The position numbers and the translations under genes are program-made. Below are positions 15,132 to 23,411 of a stretch of 26,916 nt of DNA, piece by piece (the first letter of the stretch is position 1; each line of letters begins with the position of its first letter). This stretch comes from FW021-bin31 sp964478125 (lineage in GTDB: Bacteria; Bacteroidota; Bacteroidia; Chitinophagales; Chitinophagaceae), in contig CAYZGR010000042.1 of the NCBI GenBank assembly GCA_964478125.1, positions 1 to 26,916 of the forward strand, in the 5' to 3' direction. Under the pieces are notes generated by a model. It saw only the letters and a list, made by a program, of their open reading frames with translations, ran no database searches and had not been told where the DNA came from.

Positions 15132-15139
15132 TACATTTG
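15132..15139 (+). promoter_or_regulatory. -7 promoter element for the TlpA pair
   Basis: TACATTTG matches TAnnTTTG exactly, 63 bp before the ATG at 15203, giving a leader of about 55 nt. No well-spaced TTG is seen. Confidence 0.5.
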
Positions 15140-15202
15140 CTCCTTAAACCAAGGATAAATTATTAGCTGCTCATTCTACCAAACTTTTTTTAATTTCAGA
15201 TT

Positions 15203-16303
15203 ATGAAGCGGATTGTGGTTGCCCTTTTCGCGGGCATTTTTATGTTATCTGCCTGTAAATCGGATTCAGGCCATTATACTTTAAAAGGAAAGCTGACCCA
15301 CCTGGATGATTCGGTTTTATTCCTGGGACATCAAATAGCAGGCGTACCCGTTTTCGATACCCTGAAGGTACAAAATGGTTCTTTTACTTATTCGGGTAAG
15401 GCAAAAACCCCGGTTTTTGCACAAATACTGACCTCCGACCACAATAGTGGTTTTCCGGTCATCCTGGAAGCAGGCACAATCAACATCAACGGGGATGCGG
15501 ACTCTATGATGATGGGAAACATCCGGGTGTCCGGCACGCATAATAATGATGCGCTACAGGAATTTATGAACATTCAAAAACCTTACATGCCCCAAATGCA
15601 AAAAATGCAGGGACAATTTATGCAGGCACAAATGAGTGGAGATACCACCACGATGGCCTCCATACGGAATACGATGGACAGCATCGCCCACATCATCACG
15701 GACCAAATGAAAGATTTTATCAAAGATCATCCCAAATCTATCGTAAGCGCTATTGCCCTTCAAAGCATTATGCCCGGTATGGGAGACAGTACGGTAGCCC
15801 GGTTATATTCCGGGTTGGACACCGCGGTGCAAAACAGCATGTACGGACAGGGTATTGGAACCAAGGTGGCTTCCGCAAAAAGAACAGGTATCGGACAATT
15901 AGCGCCTGATTTTACAATGGACAATCCCGAAGGGAAACCCATCAGTCTCTCTTCATTAAGAGGAAAATACGTGCTGATAGATTTTTGGGCCAGTTGGTGC
16001 GGTCCCTGCCGGGCAGAAAATCCAAATGTAGTGAAGACCTACAATGAATACAAGGATAAAAACTTCACTATTCTTGGAGTATCTTTGGATAAAGATAAGG
16101 ATGCCTGGCTGAAAGCCATAAAAGACGACCACCTCAACTGGCATCAGGTATCCGATCTGAAATATTGGGATAATTCCGCAGCCAAACTATTTGGCGTGCA
16201 GGCCATCCCGGCCAACTTTTTGCTGGATCCTTCGGGAAAAATTATCGCCAAAGATCTCCGGGGCGAGGCCCTGGAAAATGAGCTGGCCAAAGTATTGAAA
16301 TAA
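15203..16303 (+). CDS. TlpA-like thiol-disulfide lipoprotein with DUF4369 domain
   Basis: A 366-residue envelope protein. The N-terminus is a lipoprotein signal with lipobox LSAC (Cys18). Residues about 25-120 resemble DUF4369 (YTLKGKLTHLDDSVLFLG), then a Met/Gln-rich helical segment, and from about 235 a TlpA/thioredoxin domain with the active site WASWCGPC (Cys266/Cys269) and the cis-Pro loop IPANFLLDPSG. It should reduce or exchange disulfides in the periplasm, anchored to a membrane. The next gene is a close relative starting 3 bp after its stop, so the two form an operon and probably arose by duplication. Confidence 0.93.
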   Translation: MKRIVVALFAGIFMLSACKSDSGHYTLKGKLTHLDDSVLFLGHQIAGVPVFDTLKVQNGSFTYSGKAKTPVFAQILTSDHNSGFPVILEAGTININGDADSMMMGNIRVSGTHNNDALQEFMNIQKPYMPQMQKMQGQFMQAQMSGDTTTMASIRNTMDSIAHIITDQMKDFIKDHPKSIVSAIALQSIMPGMGDSTVARLYSGLDTAVQNSMYGQGIGTKVASAKRTGIGQLAPDFTMDNPEGKPISLSSLRGKYVLIDFWASWCGPCRAENPNVVKTYNEYKDKNFTILGVSLDKDKDAWLKAIKDDHLNWHQVSDLKYWDNSAAKLFGVQAIPANFLLDPSGKIIAKDLRGEALENELAKVLK

Positions 16304-16306
16304 AAA

Positions 16307-17413
16307 ATGATAAAAAGGACTCTTTTCATCTTACTGAACTGCTTTCTTTTGTTCTTCCTGACAACAAAAGCGCAGAAGCAAACTGCTTTGCCTTTCATCA
16401 TTAAAGGAAAGTTCTCGAATGCCGATGGGAAAAAGCTTTCCCTCATCAACGCGGATAACAATAAGAAGGTGGCCCAGACGACGGTTGAAAAGGGCGCTTT
16501 TATACTGGAAGGCGCCGCCTCCTCCCCCACGGTGTTTGCCTTAAAATGCAAGGATAAGGATTTGCCTATGTTGCTCGTGCTTAACGGAAAGGATACTTTA
16601 TCGCTCCAAACCAGTATGGATTCTTTCCCTCTTGCACAGGTCAAAGGAAACAGCCAAAGCCTTCAAATGCAGCAATATCAAAAAGAATTTGTACCCCTGA
16701 TCCGGCAAGCCAATGAAATAAATATGCGGGTTCGCGGTATCGCTTCCGGAGACACCGCTGCCGCAACCGCCATACAGGAAGAAGCACAGGCCTTCAACAG
16801 CCAGATAAAAAGTACGGGTATCGCTTATGTACAATACCACCCCCGGGCTATAGCAAGTATTTTTGTTCTGATGAACGAGCTGAATAATATCCCTCCCGCA
16901 CAATTGAAAAAGCTCTTTGCCTCTCTGTCAGAGGAGGTAAAGACCTCCCGATACGGTGCGATGGCTCGCGCAGCCATCAATAGAGTAGCCGCAACAGCCA
17001 TTGGAGCCCCGGCTCCTAACTTTACCCAGGATAATATAGCGGGTGATCCGGTCAGCCTTTCTTCCTTTCGGGGAAAGTATGTGTTGGTGGACTTCTGGGC
17101 CAGCTGGTGTGGCCCCTGTCGGGCAGAGAATCCCAATGTCGTTCGCACTTATCAAAAATTCCGGGATAAGAACTTTACCATTCTCGGCGTTTCTCTGGAT
17201 AAGAGCGAGGAGAGCTGGAAAAATGCAATCCGACAGGATAAACTGACCTGGACCCAGGTAAGCGATCTCAAAGGATGGAACAACGCAGCCGCGCAACTGT
17301 ATCACGTTTACAGCATTCCTGCCAATTTTTTAATTGACCCTTCAGGAAAGATCATTGCCAAAGACCTGAGAGGCAATGCGCTGGAAAACACCCTTTCTTC
17401 CATTTTCAAATAA
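16307..17413 (+). CDS. TlpA-like thiol-disulfide protein, tandem paralogue
   Basis: A 368-residue paralogue of the preceding protein. It has an ordinary Sec signal peptide (cleavage near TKAQ) and no lipobox, so it should be soluble in the periplasm where its neighbour is lipid-anchored. The DUF4369-like part starts at FIIKGKFSNADGKKLSL; the thioredoxin domain has WASWCGPC (Cys268/Cys271) and IPANFLIDPSG. The C-terminal domains are very similar (both share DFWASWCGPCRAENPNVV and KNFTILGVSLDK), while the N-terminal halves have diverged more. It lies 3 bp after the first gene. A hairpin at about 17427-17446 follows the stop but lacks a T tract. Confidence 0.93.
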   Translation: MIKRTLFILLNCFLLFFLTTKAQKQTALPFIIKGKFSNADGKKLSLINADNNKKVAQTTVEKGAFILEGAASSPTVFALKCKDKDLPMLLVLNGKDTLSLQTSMDSFPLAQVKGNSQSLQMQQYQKEFVPLIRQANEINMRVRGIASGDTAAATAIQEEAQAFNSQIKSTGIAYVQYHPRAIASIFVLMNELNNIPPAQLKKLFASLSEEVKTSRYGAMARAAINRVAATAIGAPAPNFTQDNIAGDPVSLSSFRGKYVLVDFWASWCGPCRAENPNVVRTYQKFRDKNFTILGVSLDKSEESWKNAIRQDKLTWTQVSDLKGWNNAAAQLYHVYSIPANFLIDPSGKIIAKDLRGNALENTLSSIFK

Positions 17414-17527
17414 AAGAATAAAGATCGGTAACGCTATGCGCTTACCAAAAAATAGAGCGGCAAAATACTGATCCCTGCTTGATTACAACCAAAAATCCCC
17501 CTCTTTTTCCCCCGGCACAAAAAAAGC

Positions 17528-17556
17528 TTGCATTGCTATAAAATTGCTTACTTTTA
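17528..17556 (+). promoter_or_regulatory. Promoter for apaG
   Basis: TTG (17528-17530), 18 bp, then TACTTTTA (17549-17556), one mismatch from TAnnTTTG. The start at 17565 would have only a few bases of leader. The preceding 114 bp after the TlpA stop contain no gene. Confidence 0.5.
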
Positions 17557-17564
17557 CGGAGATT

Positions 17565-17951
17565 ATGGTCAAACAAATTTCAGCGGGCATCACCATTAGC
17601 GTGGAAACATTTTATCAGCCGGAATATTCCAATCCACTGAACAGCGAATATATGTTTGCCTATCGTATTGAAATTGAGAACAATAACCCCTTTTCCATAA
17701 AGCTGTTACACCGCCACTGGCACATTGTGGATTCTAACGGCATTCGTCGCGAAATAGAAGGCGAGGGGGTTGTCGGGATGCAGCCCGTTATTCTGCCGGG
17801 AGAAGATTATCGGTATGTCTCGGGGGCCAATTTACGCACCGAGATCGGAAAGATGTACGGCATCTACCTGATGGAAAACCAACACAATATGCAAACCTTT
17901 GAAGCCGTTATTCCCGAATTTGTAATGATCGTGCCGCTGAAGATGAACTAA
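17565..17951 (+). CDS. apaG: ApaG-family protein
   Basis: A 128-residue ApaG/DUF525 protein with an Fn3-like beta sandwich. Typical strands are visible: GITISVETFYQPEYS, FAYRIEIENNNPFSIKLLHRHWHI, the GEGVVGMQPVILPGEDYRYVSG block, and a C-terminal EAVIPEFVMIVPL. ApaG was linked to cobalt/magnesium homeostasis and Ap4A levels in enterobacteria, but its biochemical role is unsettled. The frame can be extended to a TTG at 17544, but that would overlap the promoter, so the ATG at 17565 is chosen. A small membrane protein gene follows after 12 bp. Confidence 0.94.
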   Translation: MVKQISAGITISVETFYQPEYSNPLNSEYMFAYRIEIENNNPFSIKLLHRHWHIVDSNGIRREIEGEGVVGMQPVILPGEDYRYVSGANLRTEIGKMYGIYLMENQHNMQTFEAVIPEFVMIVPLKMN

Positions 17952-17963
17952 CTGAAATGCCTC

Positions 17964-18152
17964 ATGAGTAAGAAGAAATACCGAATCGGGTTGCTTGCCA
18001 TCGCCTTTCTGCTTCTGATTACAGGAGCCGTTTTACATTACCAGGACCTCGATATCGCCTGGTGGTTCATTGGCATAGCGGTTATCGTTTATATAATAGC
18101 ACGTGTTTTCCTGAGAGAAAAGAAACCGAAAAACACGCCCTCTTCTTCTTGA
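17964..18152 (+). CDS. Small two-helix membrane protein, function unknown
   Basis: This 62-residue ORF encodes a basic N-terminus (MSKKKYR), a hydrophobic helix (about 8-25), a short DLDIAWW turn, a second helix (about 31-48) and a Lys/Ser-rich tail. The arrangement is that of a small inner-membrane protein with both ends in the cytoplasm. It starts 12 bp after apaG on the same strand, which supports it as a real co-transcribed gene. I recognise no family. Confidence 0.65.
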   Translation: MSKKKYRIGLLAIAFLLLITGAVLHYQDLDIAWWFIGIAVIVYIIARVFLREKKPKNTPSSS

Positions 18153-18193
18153 AATATTTTTGTATATAGTCTATAGAATTGGTAGGAAATTAT

Positions 18194-18201
18194 TATATTT
18201 G
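18194..18201 (+). promoter_or_regulatory. -7 promoter element for the peroxiredoxin gene
   Basis: TATATTTG is an exact TAnnTTTG match, 39 bp before the ATG at 18241. The nearest TTG (18179-18181) is only 12 bp upstream, too close for the consensus. The box lies inside a longer open frame from 18160 and so helps reject that longer start. Confidence 0.55.
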
Positions 18202-18240
18202 CATCTGTATTATTTATTAATCTTAAAAAATCATAAAACA

Positions 18241-18876
18241 ATGAGCTTACCATTAGGAGAAACTGCTCCAAACTTTCAGGCAAATACCACACAGGGCGAA
18301 ATAGATTTTTATGAATACCTGGGAGATGGATGGGGCATTTTATTTTCACACCCTTCCGACTTTACCCCGGTTTGCACCACGGAATTGGGCCGTATGTCAC
18401 AATTACAGGATGAATTTACCAAACGCAATACCAAGATATTGGCTGTTAGTGTCGACGATCTGGAATCTCACAACGGCTGGGTTAAAGACATTAATGAGAC
18501 TCAAAATACCAATGTGAGTTATCCTATTATTGCCGACACAGATAAGAAAGTCGCCAATCTTTATGGGATGATCCATCCCAAATGGTCTGATACCCATACG
18601 GTACGTTCCGTATTTATCATTGGCCCGGACAAAAAGATAAAACTGACGCTTACTTATCCCGCTTCTACCGGACGTAATTTCCTGGAGATCTTACGCGCTC
18701 TTGATTCCCTGCAGCTTACGGCAAATTACAGCGTATCCACACCCGCAGACTGGAAAGATGGGGAAGATGTGGTCATCGGTGGAAATATAAAGACGGAAGA
18801 CATCCCACAACATTTTCCTAAAGGGCATAAAATCATTAAGCCTTATCTGCGTACCACGCCGCAACCGAATAAATAG
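18241..18876 (+). CDS. 1-Cys peroxiredoxin (Prx6 type)
   Basis: A 211-residue cytoplasmic peroxidase reducing hydrogen peroxide or organic peroxides. The peroxidatic Cys45 is in SHPSDFTPVCTTELG, the signature of the Prx6 group, and it is the only cysteine in the protein, so a separate thiol must resolve it. The AhpC/TSA domain is followed by the extended Prx6 C-terminal domain (ADWKDGEDVVIGGNI...KPYLRTT). The frame continues upstream to 18160, but the family start MSLPLGETAPNF and the promoter box at 18194-18201 place the true start at 18241. It is a single-gene unit closed by a strong terminator. Confidence 0.96.
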   Translation: MSLPLGETAPNFQANTTQGEIDFYEYLGDGWGILFSHPSDFTPVCTTELGRMSQLQDEFTKRNTKILAVSVDDLESHNGWVKDINETQNTNVSYPIIADTDKKVANLYGMIHPKWSDTHTVRSVFIIGPDKKIKLTLTYPASTGRNFLEILRALDSLQLTANYSVSTPADWKDGEDVVIGGNIKTEDIPQHFPKGHKIIKPYLRTTPQPNK

Positions 18877-18901
18877 GCTTGTCCATCAAGCCAGAAACAT
18901 C

Positions 18902-18938
18902 AATCCCGTAGAAAGTCCTTTTCACGGGATTTTTTATT
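18902..18938 (+). terminator. Intrinsic terminator after the peroxiredoxin gene
   Basis: AATCCCGT (18902-18909) pairs perfectly with ACGGGATT (18924-18931), with further GAAA/TTTC pairing inside, followed by TTTTTATTT. It starts 26 bp after the stop codon. Confidence 0.88.
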
Positions 18939-18973
18939 TACTCAGGCCGCCTTCATTTTAATCAAAAGCCACA

Positions 18974-20491
18974 TTATTTTAATGACCGCTTTAGCGCATC
19001 AAAAAAAGTACGTACCAGTGACCGTTGAATCTGCTTCCCGGCAGAGCTATTCACAAAGGTTTCCAGCCATGACTTTTCATGCTTGTTTTGTTTTTTTGAG
19101 GGATGGGATGCGGAACGGCTCGCCGGCGAGTCGACTTCTGCAGCATATTTTTGCACTTTTTTCTGCAATATTTCGGCCGCACTGTCCTTGTCTAATGGTT
19201 CATTATAATAGGCTGCGATTTTCGAACGGGCAACAATATTATCAAACTCCTCTTCAGTTATAACACCCATACGAGAGCGGGGCGTCATCAAAAAAACATG
19301 TACAAGAGGCGTAGGAATACCTTTCTCATTGAGCAGGGTGACAAAGGCTTCCCCAATACCCATTTGCGTTAATAACTTATCCGTTTTATAAAAGGAACTC
19401 AGGGGATAGTTTTCTGCTGTTTTTTTGATCGCTTCACGATCTTTTGCCGTAAAAGCACGAAGAGCATGCTGTATTTTAAGGCCCAATTGTCCCAAAACAC
19501 TGTCGGGAACATCTGTCGGGGTTTGCGTACAAAAAAAGATACCGACCCCTTTACTCCGGATCAACTTGATGATGCTGTCTATCTGTTGTAACAATACCCG
19601 GCTTGCATTATTAAAAATTAAATGGGCTTCATCAATGAACAGAACCAGCCGGGGCTTATCAGAATCACCCACCTCCGGAAGGGTTGCATATAATTCTCCC
19701 AACAATTGCAACATAAATGTTGAAAAAAGATCCGGTTTATCTTGCAAATCCATTAGCCTGAGAATGCTGATTATTCCCTTACCTTCCTCCGAAAGTCTCA
19801 TCAGATCCTTAATTTCAAAAGAACGTTCTCCAAAAAACGAATCGGCGCCCTGTTGCTCCAGGGCAATGATCTTTCGATGAATAGCGCCAAGCGAAGCACC
19901 TGACATTTTTCCATACCCTTTTTCAATTTCTTCTTTTCCTTCATTCATGGCATACTGAAGGACTTTTATAAGATCTTCCAGATCCAGCAGCGGAAGGCCT
20001 TTTTCGTCGCAGTATTTGAATAATACAGCTAAGATCCCCTCTTGTGTATCACTCAGGTTTAACACTTTAGCCATTAAAATGGATCCAAATTCCGTAACCG
20101 TAGCTTTCAGGTGCGTGCCTTTTTCTTGACTCAGCGTTAAAAACTCCACCGGAAAAGCTTTCGGATCATAATGCTCACTGAGCAATTGATACCGCCTTTT
20201 GATCATATCGCTTTCTGTTCCGGCGGCAGCCAGCCCGCTTAGGTCTCCTTTTATATCCATCGCCAAAACAGGCACTCCCGCCTCGCTAAGGCCTTCGGTA
20301 AGCAATTGCAGGGTTTTGGTTTTACCGGTACCCGTAGCTCCTGCGATCAACCCATGCCGGTTAAGCGTCCTCAGAGGGATGGAAACTGCCGTTTCACTAC
20401 GAACTTTTTTATCCAGCATACCGCTGCCTATCTTGAAGCTTTTGCCCGAAAATTGGTAGGCTTCGTTTATGATTTTCGAAAAATCTTCCAA
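18974..20491 (-). CDS. HerA-like ATPase, DUF853 family, TTG start
   Basis: A 505-residue P-loop ATPase of the FtsK/HerA superfamily. Walker A is GATGTGKT (residues 51-58), with the strand AMDIKGDLSG just after, Walker B is LVLFIDEAHLIF (Asp287), and an FFCTQTP sensor strand follows. A Lys-rich segment near 455-470 precedes a short C-terminal helical tail. Relatives are annotated as helicase HerA-like or DUF853 proteins; the role is not well established. The start is TTG at 20491: no in-frame ATG lies near upstream, the next in-frame ATG is codon 25, and relatives begin with an M-E-x-F stretch aligned to this codon. A one-mismatch box (TTAATTTG, 20562-20569) lies about 70 bp upstream. The gene stands alone on its strand. 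Confidence 0.92.
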   Translation of the reverse strand: MEDFSKIINEAYQFSGKSFKIGSGMLDKKVRSETAVSIPLRTLNRHGLIAGATGTGKTKTLQLLTEGLSEAGVPVLAMDIKGDLSGLAAAGTESDMIKRRYQLLSEHYDPKAFPVEFLTLSQEKGTHLKATVTEFGSILMAKVLNLSDTQEGILAVLFKYCDEKGLPLLDLEDLIKVLQYAMNEGKEEIEKGYGKMSGASLGAIHRKIIALEQQGADSFFGERSFEIKDLMRLSEEGKGIISILRLMDLQDKPDLFSTFMLQLLGELYATLPEVGDSDKPRLVLFIDEAHLIFNNASRVLLQQIDSIIKLIRSKGVGIFFCTQTPTDVPDSVLGQLGLKIQHALRAFTAKDREAIKKTAENYPLSSFYKTDKLLTQMGIGEAFVTLLNEKGIPTPLVHVFLMTPRSRMGVITEEEFDNIVARSKIAAYYNEPLDKDSAAEILQKKVQKYAAEVDSPASRSASHPSKKQNKHEKSWLETFVNSSAGKQIQRSLVRTFFDALKRSLK

Positions 20492-20712
20492 GATCTGAAG
20501 TTTAAATGCGTTAAATTTTGTTTTGCGGCCATGATCGGCCGGGTCGGGCCAAAAACCCCTGCAAATTAAAAATAAAAATTTGTATCACAACCGGATAGTT
20601 AAAATAAACCGTCAAATGAAAAAGCCTCCCAACTGTACCTGTCAGCGAATACCGAAAAGGGGTGTTTGACGATCCTTATCTCTCCATAAAGACAAGCTAA
20701 TAATGAATTCCT
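20492..20712. other. Divergent intergenic region between HerA-like gene and arfB
   Basis: I see no gene in these 221 bp. They hold a GC-rich patch with repeated GGCC (20527-20550), an AT-rich near-palindrome (about 20563-20581), and on the minus strand the weak promoter box for the HerA-like gene. Confidence 0.4.
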
Positions 20713-20720
20713 TACTTTTG
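20713..20720 (+). promoter_or_regulatory. -7 promoter element for arfB
   Basis: TACTTTTG matches TAnnTTTG exactly and ends 7 bp before the ATG at 20728. The transcript would have a leader of only a few bases or none. Confidence 0.55.
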
Positions 20721-20727
20721 TAGTGTT

Positions 20728-21141
20728 ATGTATAAGTTGATTGATCTTTCATCAGAATTACAATTTCGCACCGCTCGCAGCAGCGGAAAAGGAGGACAAA
20801 ACGTCAATAAGGTAGAAACCAAAGTCGAGGCCCTCTTTGATATCGGGCAGTCAGAAATACTGACAACGGAACAGAAAAAACGCATTTTCGAAAACTTATC
20901 TGGCAAAATCAATAATTCCGGTCAACTTGCCGTATACGCACAAGAGTCACGGAGTCAGCTGGAAAATAAAGAAAACGCAATAAAAAAGATCAACAGTCTC
21001 ATTCGGGAAGCGCTCCGGCCTCCGAAGAAGCGAAAGCCAACCCGGCCTCCGGCCGCGGCAAAAGAGGGACGGCTACGCAAAAAGAAAATACAGGGAGAGA
21101 AAAAGAAGGAACGGCAAAAAAAGCATTTCCCCGATTCTTAA
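20728..21141 (+). CDS. arfB: Peptide chain release factor-like ribosome-rescue hydrolase
   Basis: A 137-residue ArfB/YaeJ-type peptidyl-tRNA hydrolase that frees stalled ribosomes lacking a stop codon. The catalytic GGQ (22-24) lies in SSGKGGQNVNKVETKVE, and the rest of the RF-1 domain follows (RSQLENKENAIKKI). The C-terminal tail from about 95 is strongly basic, rich in Lys and Arg, as needed to enter the empty mRNA channel. Length agrees with E. coli ArfB (140). The thiolase gene begins 28 bp downstream and may be co-transcribed. Confidence 0.94.
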   Translation: MYKLIDLSSELQFRTARSSGKGGQNVNKVETKVEALFDIGQSEILTTEQKKRIFENLSGKINNSGQLAVYAQESRSQLENKENAIKKINSLIREALRPPKKRKPTRPPAAAKEGRLRKKKIQGEKKKERQKKHFPDS

Positions 21142-21169
21142 TAGGGTACATTTTTAATCCGGATAAATT

Positions 21170-22342
21170 ATGCAAGAGGTATTTATTGTTTCTATAAGCA
21201 GAACCCCCATCGGCAGCTTGGGAGGAAGCCTGGCTGCCGTCCCGGCCACCCGGCTGGGTAGTATCGCCATCAAATCCGCTATTGAAAAGGCCGGAATTAC
21301 GGCAGCGCAAATCGAAGAAGTCTATATGGGCAATGTGCTGACCGCCAATGAAGGGCAGGCGCCCGCCAAACAAGCAGCCATTCATGCAGGAATACCAACC
21401 CATGTCCCTTGCACGACTATTAACAAAGTATGTGCGAGCGGGATGAAAGCGGTTATGCTTGCGGCACAGCAAATCATGCTTGAGGATAAGGACCTCATGG
21501 TAGCGGGGGGGATGGAAAGCATGAGCCAGGTACCCTATTATATAGCAAAAGCGAGGCAGGGTTACCGTCTAGGCCACGGAGCGTTGACCGATGGGATCAT
21601 CCGGGACGGGCTCTGGGATCCATATAAAGATTTCCACATGGGCCACGCCGCCGAATTATGCGCCACCAAATACCGGCTCAGCCGCGAAGAACAAGACGCC
21701 TTTGCCGCCGAAAGCTATAAGCGAGTCGCGGCCGCCTACGAAAAAGGGTTTTATCAAAAAGAAATAACGACCGTCTCCATCGAAGGAAAACAAACGACAG
21801 AGGTAACCGAAGATGAAGAGTATCGCCGGGTAAATTTTGAAAAGATCCCCCAATTAAAGCCGGCCTTTCAAAAAAATGGCACCATAACCGCAGCAAATGC
21901 ATCCAAGATCAATGACGGGGCCGCCGCTCTTGTCCTGGCCGGAGAGAAAAAAATAAAAGAACTGGGTCTAAAACCCCTGGCGCGAATCGTATCATTCGCA
22001 GATGCAGCCCAAGATCCGGAATGGTTTACCACCACTCCGAACCTGGCCATGCAAAAGGCATTAAAGAAAGCTGAACTGTCAATCGGAGATATGGATTATG
22101 CAGAGATCAATGAAGCTTTTTCCTGTGTCGCCATGGCCAATGAGAAGCTATTGGGACTGGCGCCGGAATATGTCAATGCCTGGGGAGGCGCCGTGGCTTT
22201 GGGCCATCCCCTCGGGTGCAGCGGTGCAAGAATCCTGGTCACTCTTACTCATATTTTAGGGGAAAACAGGGCGGAACATGGTATTGCCGGTATTTGTAAC
22301 GGGGGTGGCGGCGCCAGCGCCATGATCATTCAGCAAGTTTAA
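21170..22342 (+). CDS. Thiolase (acetyl-CoA C-acyltransferase / acetyltransferase)
   Basis: A 390-residue thiolase that condenses two acetyl-CoA or cleaves 3-ketoacyl-CoA, in the cytoplasm. The acyl-accepting Cys88 is in INKVCASGMKAV, the NEAFS block follows near 310, GHPLGCSGAR carries the catalytic His, and the second Cys is in GICNGGGGASAM. Length and motifs match degradative or biosynthetic acetyl-CoA acetyltransferases; sequence alone does not decide the chain length or direction. It starts 28 bp after arfB. Pyruvate dehydrogenase beta follows but has its own promoter. Confidence 0.94.
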   Translation: MQEVFIVSISRTPIGSLGGSLAAVPATRLGSIAIKSAIEKAGITAAQIEEVYMGNVLTANEGQAPAKQAAIHAGIPTHVPCTTINKVCASGMKAVMLAAQQIMLEDKDLMVAGGMESMSQVPYYIAKARQGYRLGHGALTDGIIRDGLWDPYKDFHMGHAAELCATKYRLSREEQDAFAAESYKRVAAAYEKGFYQKEITTVSIEGKQTTEVTEDEEYRRVNFEKIPQLKPAFQKNGTITAANASKINDGAAALVLAGEKKIKELGLKPLARIVSFADAAQDPEWFTTTPNLAMQKALKKAELSIGDMDYAEINEAFSCVAMANEKLLGLAPEYVNAWGGAVALGHPLGCSGARILVTLTHILGENRAEHGIAGICNGGGGASAMIIQQV

Positions 22343-22352
22343 GATATAGTCG

Positions 22353-22383
22353 TTGGCTTTTTCGACTTTAAACAATATTTTTG
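22353..22383 (+). promoter_or_regulatory. Promoter of pdhB
   Basis: TTG (22353-22355), 20 bp, then TATTTTTG (22376-22383), a full match to the Bacteroidota consensus. It lies between the thiolase stop and the pdhB ATG and would give a leader of about 30 nt. Confidence 0.75.
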
Positions 22384-22421
22384 CATGTTCAAAATAATTT
22401 TTGTTTAGAAAAATCGTAAAG

Positions 22422-23405
22422 ATGCGTGAAATAGCTTTCAGGGATGCACTAAGAGAAGCCTTGGTGGAAGAAATGCGACGTGATGATCGTGTTTTTCTCA
22501 TGGGCGAAGAAGTTGCAGAGTATAATGGTGCTTACAAAGTAAGTCAGGGGATGCTCGAGGAATTTGGAGAACGGCGGGTAATAGACACTCCTATTACCGA
22601 GCTGGGCTTCGCCGGTATAGGTGTAGGAGCCGCACAAGATGGCTTACGGCCCGTAGTTGAGTTCATGACCTGGAACTTTGCCGTGCTTGCCTTGGACCAA
22701 ACACTCAATACAGCCTCTAAAATGCTGGCCATGAGCGGGGGACAGATCGGCTGTCCCATTGTATTTCGCGGACCAAACGGATCTGCCGGACAACTGGGGG
22801 CCCAACACTCCACAGCTTTCGAAAGCCTTTATGCCAATATCCCGGGCATAAAAGTAATTTCCGTGTCCAATCCTTATGATGCCAAGGGACTGCTTAAGTC
22901 ATCCATTCGTGATGATAATCCGGTGGTCTTCATGGAAAGCGAAGTCATGTATTCCGATAAAGGAGAGGTCCCGGAAGAAGAGTATCTTATTCCTATCGGC
23001 AAAGCAGATGTCAAGCGTGAGGGAAAGGACGTAACCCTCGTTTCTTTCAATAAGATGATGAAAGTGGCTTTGGGTGCGGCAGAAGAACTGGCCAAAGAAG
23101 ATATTGAAGCAGAAGTGATTGATTTGCGTACCATCCGTCCGTTGGATTGGCATACCATACTGGAATCCGTACAAAAAACCAATCGTCTGGTCATCGTAGA
23201 AGAACAATGGCCCATGTGCAGCGTCTCTTCTGAAATTGCTTACCGCATTCAAAAAGAAGGTTTTGATTATCTGGACGCGCCCATACGTCGCATTACTGCC
23301 GCAGATGCTCCCATGCATTATGCACCTAATCTGAACAAGCTTTATCTTCCAAGTGTTGAAGGGACCGTAAAGTTGGTTAAAGAAGTAATGTACCTGGAAA
23401 AATAA
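22422..23405 (+). CDS. pdhB: Pyruvate dehydrogenase E1 component, beta subunit
   Basis: A 327-residue transketolase-like beta subunit of the alpha2beta2 E1 enzyme, which decarboxylates pyruvate with thiamine diphosphate. Motifs include FLMGEEVAEYNGAYKVSQGM, DTPITELGFAGIGVGAA, EFMTWNFAVLALDQ, RGPNGSAGQLGAQHS and the C-terminal VEEQWPMCSVSSEI. A TTG at 22401 would extend it by seven residues, but the family start MREIAFRDAL is the ATG at 22422. The E1 alpha, E2 and E3 genes are not here. It converges on the YcxB-like gene with 6 bp between. Confidence 0.96.
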   Translation: MREIAFRDALREALVEEMRRDDRVFLMGEEVAEYNGAYKVSQGMLEEFGERRVIDTPITELGFAGIGVGAAQDGLRPVVEFMTWNFAVLALDQTLNTASKMLAMSGGQIGCPIVFRGPNGSAGQLGAQHSTAFESLYANIPGIKVISVSNPYDAKGLLKSSIRDDNPVVFMESEVMYSDKGEVPEEEYLIPIGKADVKREGKDVTLVSFNKMMKVALGAAEELAKEDIEAEVIDLRTIRPLDWHTILESVQKTNRLVIVEEQWPMCSVSSEIAYRIQKEGFDYLDAPIRRITAADAPMHYAPNLNKLYLPSVEGTVKLVKEVMYLEK

Positions 23406-23411
23406 GCCCTT

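Noticed and set aside
16144..16644. 166-codon minus-strand ORF across the TlpA junction
   Set aside because: It is antisense to two clearly real paralogues and its translation matches nothing recognisable.
17427..17446. Hairpin after the second TlpA gene as an intrinsic terminator
   Set aside because: The stem GGTAA/TTACC has a bulge and is followed by A-rich rather than T-rich sequence on the coding strand.
22422..23405. Broken pyruvate dehydrogenase operon because E1 alpha is missing next to pdhB
   Set aside because: Separate placement of E1 alpha and beta is common in Bacteroidota, and pdhB is full length with its own promoter.
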